DNA of 64,000 bases from Entamoeba histolytica HM-1:IMSS (lineage: Eukaryota > Evosea > Mastigamoebida > Endamoebidae), in contig NW_001914870.1 in assembly GCF_000208925.1 (NCBI RefSeq), positions 6,351-70,350 of the forward strand, in the 5' to 3' direction. The position numbers and the translations under genes are program-made. Positions within the stretch are counted from its first letter, which is position 1; the number at the start of each line of letters is the position of its first letter. The notes under the pieces were generated by a model that ran no database searches, had not been told where the DNA came from, and saw nothing but the letters and a program-made list of their open reading frames with translations. Positions 19,507 to 30,191 of this stretch are shown in pieces.

Positions 19507-20145
19507 ATGACAACACTTCAAGATGATAATTCATTAGTTACAAGTCAAAGAGCTGAATATTATTCTAATTCAAAAGCACCAAATTATAACCCACCAACAG
19601 CACAAAATTTTAGTCAAAATCTCATTTCTCAAGAGTCTGGAACTGTTCCTATTGAACAGTCTCAACAAACTTATTTTGCTCAAACTTATGTTCCTCAAAA
19701 CCAATACATTTCACAATATATGTCAGAACAACCACAAAATGAAGTTCAAATAAATAACCAAATACCTCCTAGTGCTATGAATGTTCAATCATTACCTCCT
19801 TATTTAACACAACCAACTCAAATGAACCAAGAGACTACTATGCCAGTTCCATATATTCAACAACCATCTTATAACCAAAACCAATTTGTTGTACCAACAC
19901 AATATGAAGAGCCTAATGTTGTTAATGACTTTGACCAATCAGAAAATCTAAGGGAAAAGAAATATGCACGTTTAACTATTACTTTTGCTATATTAGGAAT
20001 TTTCATGTCACCACTCTTTATTCTTTCCTTCTTATTTTCAAGAAAATCAAAGAGAAAGTCTATTAGAGTAATTGGTAATATGGCTCTTTTATGTTTTGAT
20101 ATTCTCTTATTAGTATTTGTCTTCTGGATTTTTACGTCTTATTAA
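19507..20145 (+). CDS. Gln/Pro/Asn-rich protein with two C-terminal membrane helices
   Basis: A 212-residue protein. Residues 1-150 are low-complexity Gln/Asn/Pro/Ser/Tyr with no charge clusters. A short charged stretch (ENLREKKYARL) then leads into two hydrophobic helices (about 160-180 and 192-210) separated by FSRKSKRKS. The arrangement suggests a cytosolic disordered tail anchored by a helical hairpin, as in DUF4190-like or interferon-induced-transmembrane-like proteins, but no family is assigned. The gene is flanked by the Myb factor upstream (same strand) and a convergent hypothetical downstream. Confidence 0.75.
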   Translation: MTTLQDDNSLVTSQRAEYYSNSKAPNYNPPTAQNFSQNLISQESGTVPIEQSQQTYFAQTYVPQNQYISQYMSEQPQNEVQINNQIPPSAMNVQSLPPYLTQPTQMNQETTMPVPYIQQPSYNQNQFVVPTQYEEPNVVNDFDQSENLREKKYARLTITFAILGIFMSPLFILSFLFSRKSKRKSIRVIGNMALLCFDILLLVFVFWIFTSY

Positions 20146-20365
20146 CTTTTTAAATAAATTCAATTAGAATAATTAAAACTTTTTAATAAATTTTTAAATC
20201 ATTCAATTACATTTAAATATTTAAGAATATAATAAAATCATCATTATTTTTAATATGGTATATTAAATAATTCAGAAATGTTTTCTTATAATAAATTCTT
20301 CTTTATCTATTAAATAGTTAAAAAGAAAATAAAAGAGTTTATTTAAAATATAATACTCTTTAAAT

Positions 20366-20917
20366 TTATTGTAGTTTTTGTTGAATTTCATCATCATTTT
20401 TAGTTAATATTAAAAAAGAACATAGCCTCATTCTTCTTATTAATAATGTATATATTGTTTGTGCAATTCTTTCAATATCTGATTTATTAAATTGTTTTCC
20501 ATCAATACTTACAGAACATATTGTTTCTATTACCAATGCTCCATTTTTTCCAGATGTTCTTTCAGTTTCAAAGATAGCACCATGTTCAGTTAAAATATCT
20601 TTCATTAAACCTAAAGAAATTATCCTTTTATTACTTTCACTTCTTCTTCTGGCAGTTTTTTCACTAATTCCATTTTTCATATCAAATTTTTCTCGTTGTT
20701 TACATCTTTGACTAACAAATGATTCAAATTGAATAATGTCAGTGTCTGAAAATTTTAATGTTTCAATTTTAAAAAATTGAAGACATACCTTGCTTGTTTT
20801 AAAGGGTTTAGATATTGTAATACTACAATTTTTATTTAATAATGCAAGGAGAAAAGTTTGTTGTTGTGTTTGATAATTTCTAAATGCTTGAAACTTTTCT
20901 TTGTGTCTTTGATTCAT
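20366..20917 (-). CDS. Hypothetical protein
   Basis: A 183-residue soluble protein, basic in the first half (many Gln, Lys and Arg) with a central segment EKTARRRSESNKRI. The more hydrophobic C-terminal half includes KSDIERIAQTIYTLLIRRMRL. There is no signal peptide or membrane helix, and no family is recognised. It converges with the two-TM protein gene, 220 bp apart. Confidence 0.7.
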   Translation of the reverse strand: MNQRHKEKFQAFRNYQTQQQTFLLALLNKNCSITISKPFKTSKVCLQFFKIETLKFSDTDIIQFESFVSQRCKQREKFDMKNGISEKTARRRSESNKRIISLGLMKDILTEHGAIFETERTSGKNGALVIETICSVSIDGKQFNKSDIERIAQTIYTLLIRRMRLCSFLILTKNDDEIQQKLQ

Positions 20918-21549
20918 ATTACAGTTTCCATATTATTCACAGTTTCATTTAGTTTCTTCGATTCATCATACAAAATTGAATGTTACAAAGTATTAATGAA
21001 TTTTCAAAACTATTACTAACTATTTTTTGTTTTAATAATATTTAATTTCATAATTCATACCCCCTACGTTTTCAATTTCAATTCTTTTGAAACACATATA
21101 CATTTTTAAAACCATAGTATAATTTTTAAAAAACATTAATATCCTATTTGATTTTAATTAACAAAAAGTGTCATATCATAAATTTATGTAAAGACATTTA
21201 TTGAATTAACGTATCAAATTAAAAAAAAATAATAAAATATTAATGAATATAAATTTTGAGTGAATGTTTTATTATTTTTTAACGATTTTTATTTAAAAGC
21301 TAAATGGGATATTTTTTATTAAATTTTTTTATTTTTAAATTGTATCAAATAAAAAAATTGAATGAAAATGAAAGAATGAGTAATTAATAATATTATGTTA
21401 GTTCTTTCTTTATCACAACAAATAAATTATTTTATTTATTTCATTTAGTAACTCTAATATTTAATGTAGTTACGAAAGAAACTCAACAAATACCTCAATC
21501 AATAAAAAATGAATATGAAAAAAATAAAATAACCCTAAAAATATCCTTT
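20918..21549. other. AT-rich intergenic stretch
   Basis: No gene or structured element could be supported between the hypothetical at 20917 and the stop of the ketoacyl-CoA synthase gene. Confidence 0.5.
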
Positions 21550-23013
21550 TTAATTCAATTTTCTCCAAACAACTGAGTTGCATTTCAATCCAGAACCAAA
21601 TGCAAGTTGCCAAACTTTATCACCTTTCTTTAATGTATCAATTCTTTCAATAAATTTCATTTCATACCATACAGATGAGGATGATGTATTACCAAATCTA
21701 TATAAAGTAGCTCTTGATGGCAAGCAATCTTCATCAGTTAATTTTAAATTTTCTTGAAGACCATCAACAATAGCTCTTCCACCAGCATGAATACAAAATG
21801 CTTGGAATGTTTCTCTGAAATTTGGCATAAAAATTTCTTTAGAATCAATTTTTCCTAATTTTTGTTTAATGAAGAAAATAATAAATTTGATCATTTCTTT
21901 ATATGAAATAACTCGTGGCATTAACAAATTAAGATTTTGTGTTAATGCTCTTGTAACACATTTTAATAATTCTCTACCAATTTTTACTCCAACAATTCCT
22001 TCATCATCTTCATATTGGAATACAGCATTATAAGAGTCATCATATTTACCATGATGAATACGTTGTGTATCAACACATTCAAATTTAGCTTTATTTCTCC
22101 AACTTCTTTTATTAGATAATAATATTGCAGCACCTCCCATTCTAAATAATGTATTTGATATTAACATTCCTTTAACCTTACCTGGATAATAATTCTTTGT
22201 TAAATTTTCTGTAGAGAATACAAGAATATTAATGTTTGGATATGTTTGTAACAAATCTTTAGCTAAATCAATTGATACTAAACCAGCTGAACATCCCATA
22301 CCTGATAATGTATAATTTTTAACAGTAGTTTTTAATTTATACATATTAATTAACATTGCTGACATTGATGGTGTTGGATTAAATAATGAGCAATTAGTAA
22401 TAACTATATCAATATCTTTAGTTGGATCAATTCCTGTTTGTGCAAATAATTGATCACATGCTAATTTCATGACAATATTAACTTCTTCTCTTGCATCTGC
22501 CATTGAAACAGTAATTGGAATTCTATGAAGTGCCTCAGGTAAATATGTCTCTTCACCAAGACCTGTACGTGAAGCTAATTTTTTTTGGAAGTCTAATTGT
22601 TCTTGTTCAAATGATCCAGCTCCTTCAATAATTTTAACAAATTCTTCTGTTGAAACTTTATATTTGTCATCAGGAATTGATGTAGCAAATGAAACTAAAT
22701 AAACTGGGTATGGTCTTCTTAAGTACCATATCCATACTCCAATAATAAAAATTCCTGCAACTATTGCTTCTGATATATAAACTTGAAACTCTGGATTAAT
22801 ACTTGTTTGTTTCATTACAAAATAGAATAAATTGTACATCATTCTTAATACAAAATAAAGAATAATAAAACAAATTAACTTTACAATATAATCTAATGCT
22901 TTAGTTATTATATCTGGACGTAATACATTCTTGTGAAGTGATGGAAGAATCTCATTTTGTTCTCCATCAGCCATTGGATACCAATAAGGTTTAAGACTTC
23001 TCTCCTTGTCCAT
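21550..23013 (-). CDS. FAE1-type 3-ketoacyl-CoA synthase (very-long-chain fatty acid condensing enzyme)
   Basis: A 487-residue protein. Two membrane segments (about 43-66 and 80-98) are followed by a thiolase-fold condensing domain. The catalytic triad can be read: Cys241 in SGMGCSAG, His409 in CIHAGG and Asn442 in RFGNTSSSS. These match plant FAE1/KCS enzymes, which condense malonyl-CoA with long-chain acyl-CoA in the ER. Length is typical (about 490-520). Entamoeba lacks type II fatty acid synthesis, so elongases of this type are its means of lengthening scavenged fatty acids. Confidence 0.95.
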   Translation of the reverse strand: MDKERSLKPYWYPMADGEQNEILPSLHKNVLRPDIITKALDYIVKLICFIILYFVLRMMYNLFYFVMKQTSINPEFQVYISEAIVAGIFIIGVWIWYLRRPYPVYLVSFATSIPDDKYKVSTEEFVKIIEGAGSFEQEQLDFQKKLASRTGLGEETYLPEALHRIPITVSMADAREEVNIVMKLACDQLFAQTGIDPTKDIDIVITNCSLFNPTPSMSAMLINMYKLKTTVKNYTLSGMGCSAGLVSIDLAKDLLQTYPNINILVFSTENLTKNYYPGKVKGMLISNTLFRMGGAAILLSNKRSWRNKAKFECVDTQRIHHGKYDDSYNAVFQYEDDEGIVGVKIGRELLKCVTRALTQNLNLLMPRVISYKEMIKFIIFFIKQKLGKIDSKEIFMPNFRETFQAFCIHAGGRAIVDGLQENLKLTDEDCLPSRATLYRFGNTSSSSVWYEMKFIERIDTLKKGDKVWQLAFGSGLKCNSVVWRKLN

Positions 23014-23340
23014 TTACTTCAATTTGATTTCTAGTTCTTTGCTTCTTTTCCTTTCCAATCGTTTTTTTCCACTATTAACTCCTTCATCTCTGCTTCCTTT
23101 TCAATTTTTTTCTAATTTTTAATCTTTCTTTCAAATATAAAGTTATAGGGTTATTATTTGCAATTATAACTTAAATGGAATGACTCAATTTGGTAAAAAA
23201 TAACAACAAAACTCAAAAATAACTTCTTGAACTTATTCAACTTTTTATTTTTTTTAACTCACAAAAATCACGATATCATCTATTTTTGAAAAGGAAAAGA
23301 TAATTAATTATTTAACTCGTTTTTGTGTTGTCAATAAAAA
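23014..23340. other. Intergenic region
   Basis: AT-rich sequence holding the promoter of the ketoacyl-CoA synthase gene. No other feature is supported. Confidence 0.45.
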
Positions 23341-24807
23341 TTAGAAGTAACTTAAATTTATTGTTGGGTCAAAGACATGTTGTAAACTCTTTAAACAAGA
23401 TGGCACTTCTAATGAATGAATTTTTGGACACATTTGGAATAATGCAAGTTTCATAGAACTTGGAAGTTTCATATCTCCTAAAGATTCACATGCTTGAACT
23501 TCAAGTCTAGTAAGTGAATTAACTCCTTCTAGTCCAATAGTTTTTAAACAAGGACACATAGCTAATGAACATGAAACAAGTGATGTAGGTAATGTTAAAG
23601 ATTGAGTATCCGAGAATTTTACTTCTAAATGAGTTAAATGAGTTAATTCTTTAATACCTTTTTTATCATCTACAACACAAAATCCATCAAGATTATCTTG
23701 GATTTCTAAATCTAAAACTCTTAATGAATGAGGGAGTTTAATGACTTCAGTTCTAGGTTTATTCATTCTTAATTCAAGTCGAGTTAATGTAGTAATTAAA
23801 CTTAAATCAAGTGGTATTATTTCGGGTTGAATATTATTATATCTTAAAAATGCTAAATGGTCTGAAACTATTGGAGCAGGTAATCTTCCAATTACAATTA
23901 AACCATAAGCATCAAATAATTTCTCAGGTAATGATTGTTGGATAGTAGGAAGATACAAATCATTAATTTTATTAATTTGTTCTATAACTTCACTTGATGG
24001 TTCTTCAGGTACTGGAAAAGCAAATGGAGAATGATAACAAGGAATAGTAATAAGTTTTTTTGATGCTATTAATTCAAAAACGGATTTATCTGCTGTATAA
24101 TCAACACCAATTATGAAATTAGGAAGAATTTTCTTGATAATTTCTACATCATTATTATCTCTACAATTATCTATATGAATAATACCATGTGACTTTAAGA
24201 ATTGTTTTGATAATGACATTAAAGCAGCACTATCTCTCTTCATATTAATTGAGTCAAGAATAATAGAGTTGAAAGATAAATCAATGATTGTAGTTGAATT
24301 ATATAATGCTGTTAATGTAACACCATCAATTCTTATTTGATTTAAATGTTTCATTTCATGAATAGCCCCAAGTAATTCAATACATAAACCACAAGGAAGA
24401 ATTTCTGTATGAATTGATAATGAAATAATTTTTGGAGCAATAACTTTTAATAATGGAATTGTATGTGCATCAATACCAGAAAAACAAGTGATGTTAAAGA
24501 ATTCATATTTGGTTGATTGTTCTTTCCAACGAGTTTCAACATTCTTCCAAAATTCATCATCAGACAATTTTTCATCTTCTTTTGAAACACACAATGAAAA
24601 TACAATAGAATATAATTCTCCAGTAATGACTTTAGCGTTTGGAAGTAATAGAAATTCTTTTTTTGTTGTAGCACCTCCACAATTAATATTTGTTTTACGA
24701 TTAGTTAATATTGAGTTACATTTCTTATTAATAAAAGCAAAGGTGTATAAATCTTCTATTGAAAAATAAGAAGTGATAAGAGATAATATTTCATTTGAAC
24801 AGGTCAT
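23341..24807 (-). CDS. F-box-like/leucine-rich repeat protein
   Basis: A 488-residue protein. The first 40 residues (EILSLITSYFSIEDLYTFAF) look like an F-box-like helix bundle. The rest is made of irregular leucine-rich segments, especially from about residue 325 (TRLELRMNKP, LRVLDLEIQD, LTHLEVKFSD, TRLEVQACESL). No signal peptide or membrane helix is present. Proteins of this kind are abundant in Entamoeba. A ubiquitin-ligase adaptor role is possible by analogy, but the F-box is weak. It is divergent with the TLDc-like gene, 178 bp between the starts. Confidence 0.75.
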   Translation of the reverse strand: MTCSNEILSLITSYFSIEDLYTFAFINKKCNSILTNRKTNINCGGATTKKEFLLLPNAKVITGELYSIVFSLCVSKEDEKLSDDEFWKNVETRWKEQSTKYEFFNITCFSGIDAHTIPLLKVIAPKIISLSIHTEILPCGLCIELLGAIHEMKHLNQIRIDGVTLTALYNSTTIIDLSFNSIILDSINMKRDSAALMSLSKQFLKSHGIIHIDNCRDNNDVEIIKKILPNFIIGVDYTADKSVFELIASKKLITIPCYHSPFAFPVPEEPSSEVIEQINKINDLYLPTIQQSLPEKLFDAYGLIVIGRLPAPIVSDHLAFLRYNNIQPEIIPLDLSLITTLTRLELRMNKPRTEVIKLPHSLRVLDLEIQDNLDGFCVVDDKKGIKELTHLTHLEVKFSDTQSLTLPTSLVSCSLAMCPCLKTIGLEGVNSLTRLEVQACESLGDMKLPSSMKLALFQMCPKIHSLEVPSCLKSLQHVFDPTINLSYF

Positions 24808-24985
24808 ATTATTATTTATGATTTATATGTTCTTCTTTTGCAAAAAAAAAAAAAAGGGTTTTTTAACAACAATTTTTTTTTATTTTGTTTTTTAACACAA
24901 TATTCATTTTAAGTTAAGAAAAAAACCATAATAGTAGTTAAATATTTTTTAATAAAAAATAAAGGAACTTACAATTGAAATTCTA

Positions 24986-26017
24986 ATGAATCAAGAGATA
25001 TTTATTTGTGGAGTTAATGTTGGAGTAAATGAGATAGTTACCGGTAAATTATTGAATGAAATTGTTTTTAATTTATTAAATCAAATAGGCATGAGTACGT
25101 CTTCAACAATTCTACAAAGCAATAAAGCTTTATCATTAACACAATCTCAAGATACTTCTTATCAAAGCATACAAAAAATTGAAGGGATTCAATCTCATCC
25201 AATAGAAAGGAAAAATGATAGGTATAAATCAGCGCTACGAAATCCATCATCTCAAATTAACTTAGAAACTTCTTGTTCATTGTTTACAAATAACATATGT
25301 ACCATTCCAACAACTAAACAAACTAATTCTAAACAAACAAAATCTGAAATTATACAACCAACTGAATCATTTAATCCACTAGATAAAAGAATAAAAGAAA
25401 GAGCTAAAACTGAAATGATTACAAAAGAAATTTTTATTCAAGAAGATGAAGATTTTAAAGGAGATTTAAAATATATCAAAGAGTCACTTAAATACTTTTA
25501 TAAATGGACAGAATTAAGTCAATGTCAATTAATTTTTGATTCTACAATTGAGTATGATCCAGATGAATATGAAGTTTCAAGTTTTAATAGGTTAATTCTC
25601 AATAAAGAAAATTTATTACTTATTTATCAAACTAATTTAAAAAGTCATTTAGCAGGAATATTTATTAAAGATAAAATAAAAGTTATTGGAAAGAATATAC
25701 TTAAAGAAAATAATTTCCCATTTTCATTAAAATGTAATGGAGAATTAGATATAATAAAAAAGTTTGTTAGAAGCAAGACACAAGGAGTATCTCCTCTTGA
25801 ATTAACCTTGACACAAACAAATCAAATTGATTTAAAAAATAAACCATTTTTCTTTATCTATGGAAATAGAGATATTTCATTAAAAGTAGGATTGTCTTCA
25901 TGTTACTCAACTTTATGTGATGAGTTTATTGATATTAGAGGAACATTAAATTGTTGTACAGCAATGGGAGGAAGTTGTTTTAATGTTGGAAGAATTGTTG
26001 TAGTTCAATTATATTAA
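24986..26017 (+). CDS. TLDc-like domain protein
   Basis: A 343-residue protein. The N-terminal 150 residues are polar and probably disordered. From about residue 170 a domain begins with FYKWTELSQCQLIFDSTIEY and continues through IYGNRDISLKVG, ending with a Gly/Cys-rich stretch near FDIRGTLNCC-like sequence. The order 'W...LIFDS... hydrophobic strands ... closing Gly-rich strands' resembles the TLDc-like domains frequent in Entamoeba. Function is unknown. A GAAC-like GGAACT lies just before the ATG. Without a profile search the TLDc call is tentative; the gene itself is clear. Confidence 0.65.
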   Translation: MNQEIFICGVNVGVNEIVTGKLLNEIVFNLLNQIGMSTSSTILQSNKALSLTQSQDTSYQSIQKIEGIQSHPIERKNDRYKSALRNPSSQINLETSCSLFTNNICTIPTTKQTNSKQTKSEIIQPTESFNPLDKRIKERAKTEMITKEIFIQEDEDFKGDLKYIKESLKYFYKWTELSQCQLIFDSTIEYDPDEYEVSSFNRLILNKENLLLIYQTNLKSHLAGIFIKDKIKVIGKNILKENNFPFSLKCNGELDIIKKFVRSKTQGVSPLELTLTQTNQIDLKNKPFFFIYGNRDISLKVGLSSCYSTLCDEFIDIRGTLNCCTAMGGSCFNVGRIVVVQLY

Positions 26018-26064
26018 ATTTAGTAGGTGAAATAAGTAAAAAAAAAGTACAAAAAAATTCAATT

Positions 26065-29000
26065 TCACAACATTGATTGAATAGTGGTATATAACGGAGT
26101 TTCATCTATAAAACCAACAAAAATATTAGATTGAATCATTTGGGTAATGAAAGTTCTCCATTCATTACAATGAACACAATTTAATAACAACATGATAATT
26201 TGATTTTTCATTATTTTATTTTTTGCACATAATTGAATTGTTTTTATAATACAATCAGAAGGAATTAATTTTCTGATTTGAATAAAGTACATTGTAACAA
26301 TTTCAATTAGCTGAGGTATTTCTATTAATTTTTCTTGAATTAATTTAATATGAGAAGTAATTGTAAAATTCATTCCCATTTTTATTAATTGAATAACAAT
26401 TTCTAATAACGCATAATTATTTTTATTTACCGCTTCTTCAAATAATATATCCATTTGATATTGATTTCTTATTTCTTTTAATTCAGTAACTAGTTTAATA
26501 ATAACATTACCTATTAATTGAATATTTTTTATTTGTTCATTTAATCCTTCAAGAATATCAATAAATTCTTTTGTTATTTTCATTAATAATTCTCTGTCAT
26601 GTTGAATTAATTCTTTTTGACCAATAATAGAATTAATAAAATAAAGAACATTATTAATATCATCATTACTTCGTGTGTTTTTTAAAATTATTAAAGCATC
26701 ATTTATAAAATCTTTTGAATACCAAGTTGATGGAACAAGAAGACGTAATGCAGAGCTTTGATGTTGAATTAATTCATGAAAATCAACAGTAAGTAAAAGT
26801 AATGGTTGTAATGCTGGTGATGAGCAATGAAGTAAAATAGGAAGAGAGTTAGGTAATAAATCAACAAATTGAAGAACTAATTGAGGTTGTTCAATTAAGA
26901 AAGATTCAATAAAAGAATCAGATAATAAATGAACTGCAACCGAAATAGTCCAATTATCCATTTGATGAGAAGCAATATTATTTAATAACCATTCTGCATC
27001 TAATCTTAAAGATGAAGGAGGAAGAGAAATAATAAATTGAGAAGTGTATTGGTCAATAGATTTAAAATGATTTTTAAGAATAATAGAATGGTAAATAGTA
27101 TAAGGAATATTAGTTAAAAATTGAAACAATAATCCAACCGTTTCTACATATATTAAATCTTTATTTTCACTAATAAATCTAATCATTGAAATAAGTAAAT
27201 GATGTTGATGAATAATTTTTTCATTTCTCCAATAACATAAAGTTTTAATAATATTATTTATATCATCAGAAGTAATAAATTCCCATGTTAATGTCATTAA
27301 ACCATCAACCATTTTTTCATTACACAAACCTTGAGCAATTTTAAATCCAAGAGAACGTAAAGAAGGAATATGTGAATGAAGTAATAAATCAATTTCATTT
27401 TGAAGTTGTTCAGTGGCATTAGGAATAGTTAAAATATAATTAGGATAATCTTTTACTTCATTAACATTTTTATCTTTTAAAGCAAGAAGTAACAAATGAA
27501 TACAAGAAGGAGTTAATACAATCGGTATATTTAATAATTTAAATTGAGTAAATAAATATAAACATTTATTTACTGATTCAATTGGAAGAGCAGAGAATGT
27601 TAAAAATTTAGGAAGAAGAATTGATATTTCAGAATATTCAATAATTAATGACTTGACCTGACTATAAAATGAAGTAATTAAAACAATTAATTGATTCATT
27701 AAATCAACTTGAGTTGCTTTCCAATTAAAAGCCATTTCAAAATAATTTTTAAGAACATTGCTTTTATAAATTAAATTAGTAGATTCTACATTTTCTAAAG
27801 AAAGAACAGCACATAAATAATTTAATGATTCTAAAATAAAAGAATTACAAGTACTAATCATTTTAGAAGAAGAAATAAGAAGTAATAAAGGTTGTAAAAT
27901 ATCTAAAGCCATTGTAGAATGATCATCTCCTTTAATAATAAATTGAGTAAAAAATTGTAATTGAGAAGCTTTTAATGTTAATGAAGTTTCTTTATTAACT
28001 GAACATACTAAAAATGAAAAATATCCATTTGATTCTATATCATTTGAACTACCATAAATTAAAATATTTCTAATAGGAGGAGCTTTAACTGCAATAGAAA
28101 ATGTTGTATAAACATTTTGAAGTAATGGTTCATAAGTTTGTTGATTAATGAATAAAATAGAAGAACTAACAAAAGTTAAAGCATCTTTTTCAGAAATAGT
28201 AATATGAGGAATAATCGTAGAAATAACTTGTAATAAAATAGCAAATGATTGAATTGGAAGAATTTTAAAGAGAGGAAGGAGAAGAGGTAAAAGGGGAATA
28301 GAAATAGAAGAAAAGATAATAGGATTTTTAAAAAGAATGTTTAAAAGAATTAAAGTTTCATGAAGAATTTTAATATCATTTTGTTTTAATAAATTTAAAA
28401 CAATATTAATATTTTCTGGTGAATGAATAATTTCATCTTGAACATTTTCATATTGAATAAATTCATTAATAGCAATAATTGATTGTAATGGATTTGTTTT
28501 TAAATTAACAAATAAAGTACATATAAATGATGTTTCAATATAATGACTAACAATTTCTCTATGATATTGAGCTGCAATTCTAAGTATTTTATAACATTTT
28601 ACCATTAGTTTATCATCTATTCTAGATAAAGAAATAATTCCATCAATAATTCCTCTACTTAATAAAACAATACTTGCTTCATCTCCAAATGTATTTAATA
28701 ATACTTTACATAATTTTAATCCAATAATTTTTTTTTGTTTAACAGTATTAGAAATAAGAAGTTCTATTAAATCTGGATGATTTTCAATTAACATTTCTGA
28801 TAAATGATATTTAGAAGAATCTCCTGATTCAATAATATCTTTAAGAATAATTGTAGCAGTAAAATTACTATCATCTTCTTGTTTAATTGTTTTAAAAACA
28901 ATTTCTAAAAAATCATCATTCATACTTAGTTGAGAGAATAATGTTGGAAATGATTTAAATATTAAAATTATTTCAATAATTGCATTAGTATTTTCTTTAT

Positions 29001-30000
29001 TTTGTCTATCTAATAACATTTCTAATTTAGGTAATAATCCACCATTTAAATATGGTGCAATTGTTTTATTTGTTTTTGAATATGCAATTAATATTATTAT
29101 AATTGATTGTGCATTATGTGAATCAATTATTTGTATAGTTTCTTTCCACACACTATCACTTATTTTACATTTTGTACTTTCAATACTACATGCAAAAAAT
29201 CTATACATTACTTCTACTATTCTTTTTTCTTCTACTGACTCACAATATAATGTATTTAATAATTTTAACATTTCTTCACTTGCAAATTGTGTTAATATTC
29301 TTTCAATAAATTCTCCTTCTTTATTTTCTTTACTTTCTGTAAATTCTTTTCTAAATTCTTTTAATTGATAATTCTCATTTTCAACAAATTCATGTGCTTT
29401 TTCAAATACTTCTATAATTTCTCCAATAGTTTGATACTCTCCTTCTTTACTTCCTTTCATACATGATACTACAATACTTCCTAATAAAAACATAATTTTT
29501 CTATGATACTCTGTAAATTTTGCTAATTCATTAAATGCATTTCCATCAATCATATTTCTTACATGAATATCTTTTTTAATTGCAAATATTATTATTTCTA
29601 ATAATGTTAAATGGAATTCTTTAAATTTTAAAATGTTCATTAATGCTGGTATCATTCCTCCTTTAATTAAATCTTCTATTGTATATAGTGAGTCACTCCA
29701 ATACATTAAAAATTCATTAAACGCTCTTATTTTTGCTTGATCATTCCCATCATTAAAATATGTCCCTAATACTCCAATACATCCTTTTTGTGAATTGAGA
29801 TGTTTCTCACATATCCAACAATATCTAGTTCGGTTATCAATACAATTAGAACAAAAATATCGCTGACAACATTTACATTGCGCACGTCTTACAAAAATAA
29901 TTCCATATGATTTACAGCAGGATGGGCAATAAGGTGTTGTATTAACTGGTTGGGGTGCAGCTTGGTAGCAAAGATATTTCTGGGTTGAATTTAATGACAT
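26065..30000 (-). CDS. FYVE-like zinc finger and armadillo/HEAT-like repeat protein
   Basis: A 1311-residue protein from the first ATG at 30000. The open frame continues 45 bp upstream only to a TTG, which would give a false hydrophobic start. Residues about 23-68 hold four CXXC-type pairs, including QCKCCQRYFCSNC, the spacing of the FYVE zinc-finger core, and a final CWIC. The usual FYVE basic R(R/K)HHCR motif is incomplete (RRAQCK). The rest is about 1200 residues of alpha-helical leucine/isoleucine-rich repeats of ARM/HEAT type. FYVE domains bind PI3P on endosomes; whether this variant does is uncertain. A phagosome/endosome scaffold is a reasonable guess. Confidence 0.8.
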   Translation of the reverse strand: MSLNSTQKYLCYQAAPQPVNTTPYCPSCCKSYGIIFVRRAQCKCCQRYFCSNCIDNRTRYCWICEKHLNSQKGCIGVLGTYFNDGNDQAKIRAFNEFLMYWSDSLYTIEDLIKGGMIPALMNILKFKEFHLTLLEIIIFAIKKDIHVRNMIDGNAFNELAKFTEYHRKIMFLLGSIVVSCMKGSKEGEYQTIGEIIEVFEKAHEFVENENYQLKEFRKEFTESKENKEGEFIERILTQFASEEMLKLLNTLYCESVEEKRIVEVMYRFFACSIESTKCKISDSVWKETIQIIDSHNAQSIIIILIAYSKTNKTIAPYLNGGLLPKLEMLLDRQNKENTNAIIEIILIFKSFPTLFSQLSMNDDFLEIVFKTIKQEDDSNFTATIILKDIIESGDSSKYHLSEMLIENHPDLIELLISNTVKQKKIIGLKLCKVLLNTFGDEASIVLLSRGIIDGIISLSRIDDKLMVKCYKILRIAAQYHREIVSHYIETSFICTLFVNLKTNPLQSIIAINEFIQYENVQDEIIHSPENINIVLNLLKQNDIKILHETLILLNILFKNPIIFSSISIPLLPLLLPLFKILPIQSFAILLQVISTIIPHITISEKDALTFVSSSILFINQQTYEPLLQNVYTTFSIAVKAPPIRNILIYGSSNDIESNGYFSFLVCSVNKETSLTLKASQLQFFTQFIIKGDDHSTMALDILQPLLLLISSSKMISTCNSFILESLNYLCAVLSLENVESTNLIYKSNVLKNYFEMAFNWKATQVDLMNQLIVLITSFYSQVKSLIIEYSEISILLPKFLTFSALPIESVNKCLYLFTQFKLLNIPIVLTPSCIHLLLLALKDKNVNEVKDYPNYILTIPNATEQLQNEIDLLLHSHIPSLRSLGFKIAQGLCNEKMVDGLMTLTWEFITSDDINNIIKTLCYWRNEKIIHQHHLLISMIRFISENKDLIYVETVGLLFQFLTNIPYTIYHSIILKNHFKSIDQYTSQFIISLPPSSLRLDAEWLLNNIASHQMDNWTISVAVHLLSDSFIESFLIEQPQLVLQFVDLLPNSLPILLHCSSPALQPLLLLTVDFHELIQHQSSALRLLVPSTWYSKDFINDALIILKNTRSNDDINNVLYFINSIIGQKELIQHDRELLMKITKEFIDILEGLNEQIKNIQLIGNVIIKLVTELKEIRNQYQMDILFEEAVNKNNYALLEIVIQLIKMGMNFTITSHIKLIQEKLIEIPQLIEIVTMYFIQIRKLIPSDCIIKTIQLCAKNKIMKNQIIMLLLNCVHCNEWRTFITQMIQSNIFVGFIDETPLYTTIQSML

Positions 30001-30191
30001 AATAGAGAGTGATATTATTAAGATGAAAGACAATCTTAATTTCAAGATTTGATAATTAGACTTGAAATTTGATTAACATTGAGTTAATTATTAAAACTAT
30101 CATTAAATCTTGCCATTAATTTACTAAGAATAATTATTACTAAAAGTATAATATTTTATACTAAATATTAATAATAAAACTAAAAATCAAA

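Noticed and set aside
30001..30045. Fifteen-residue hydrophobic extension of the FYVE/ARM protein looking like a signal peptide
   Set aside because: It starts at TTG, not ATG; the first ATG is at 30000 and a cytosolic zinc finger follows at once.
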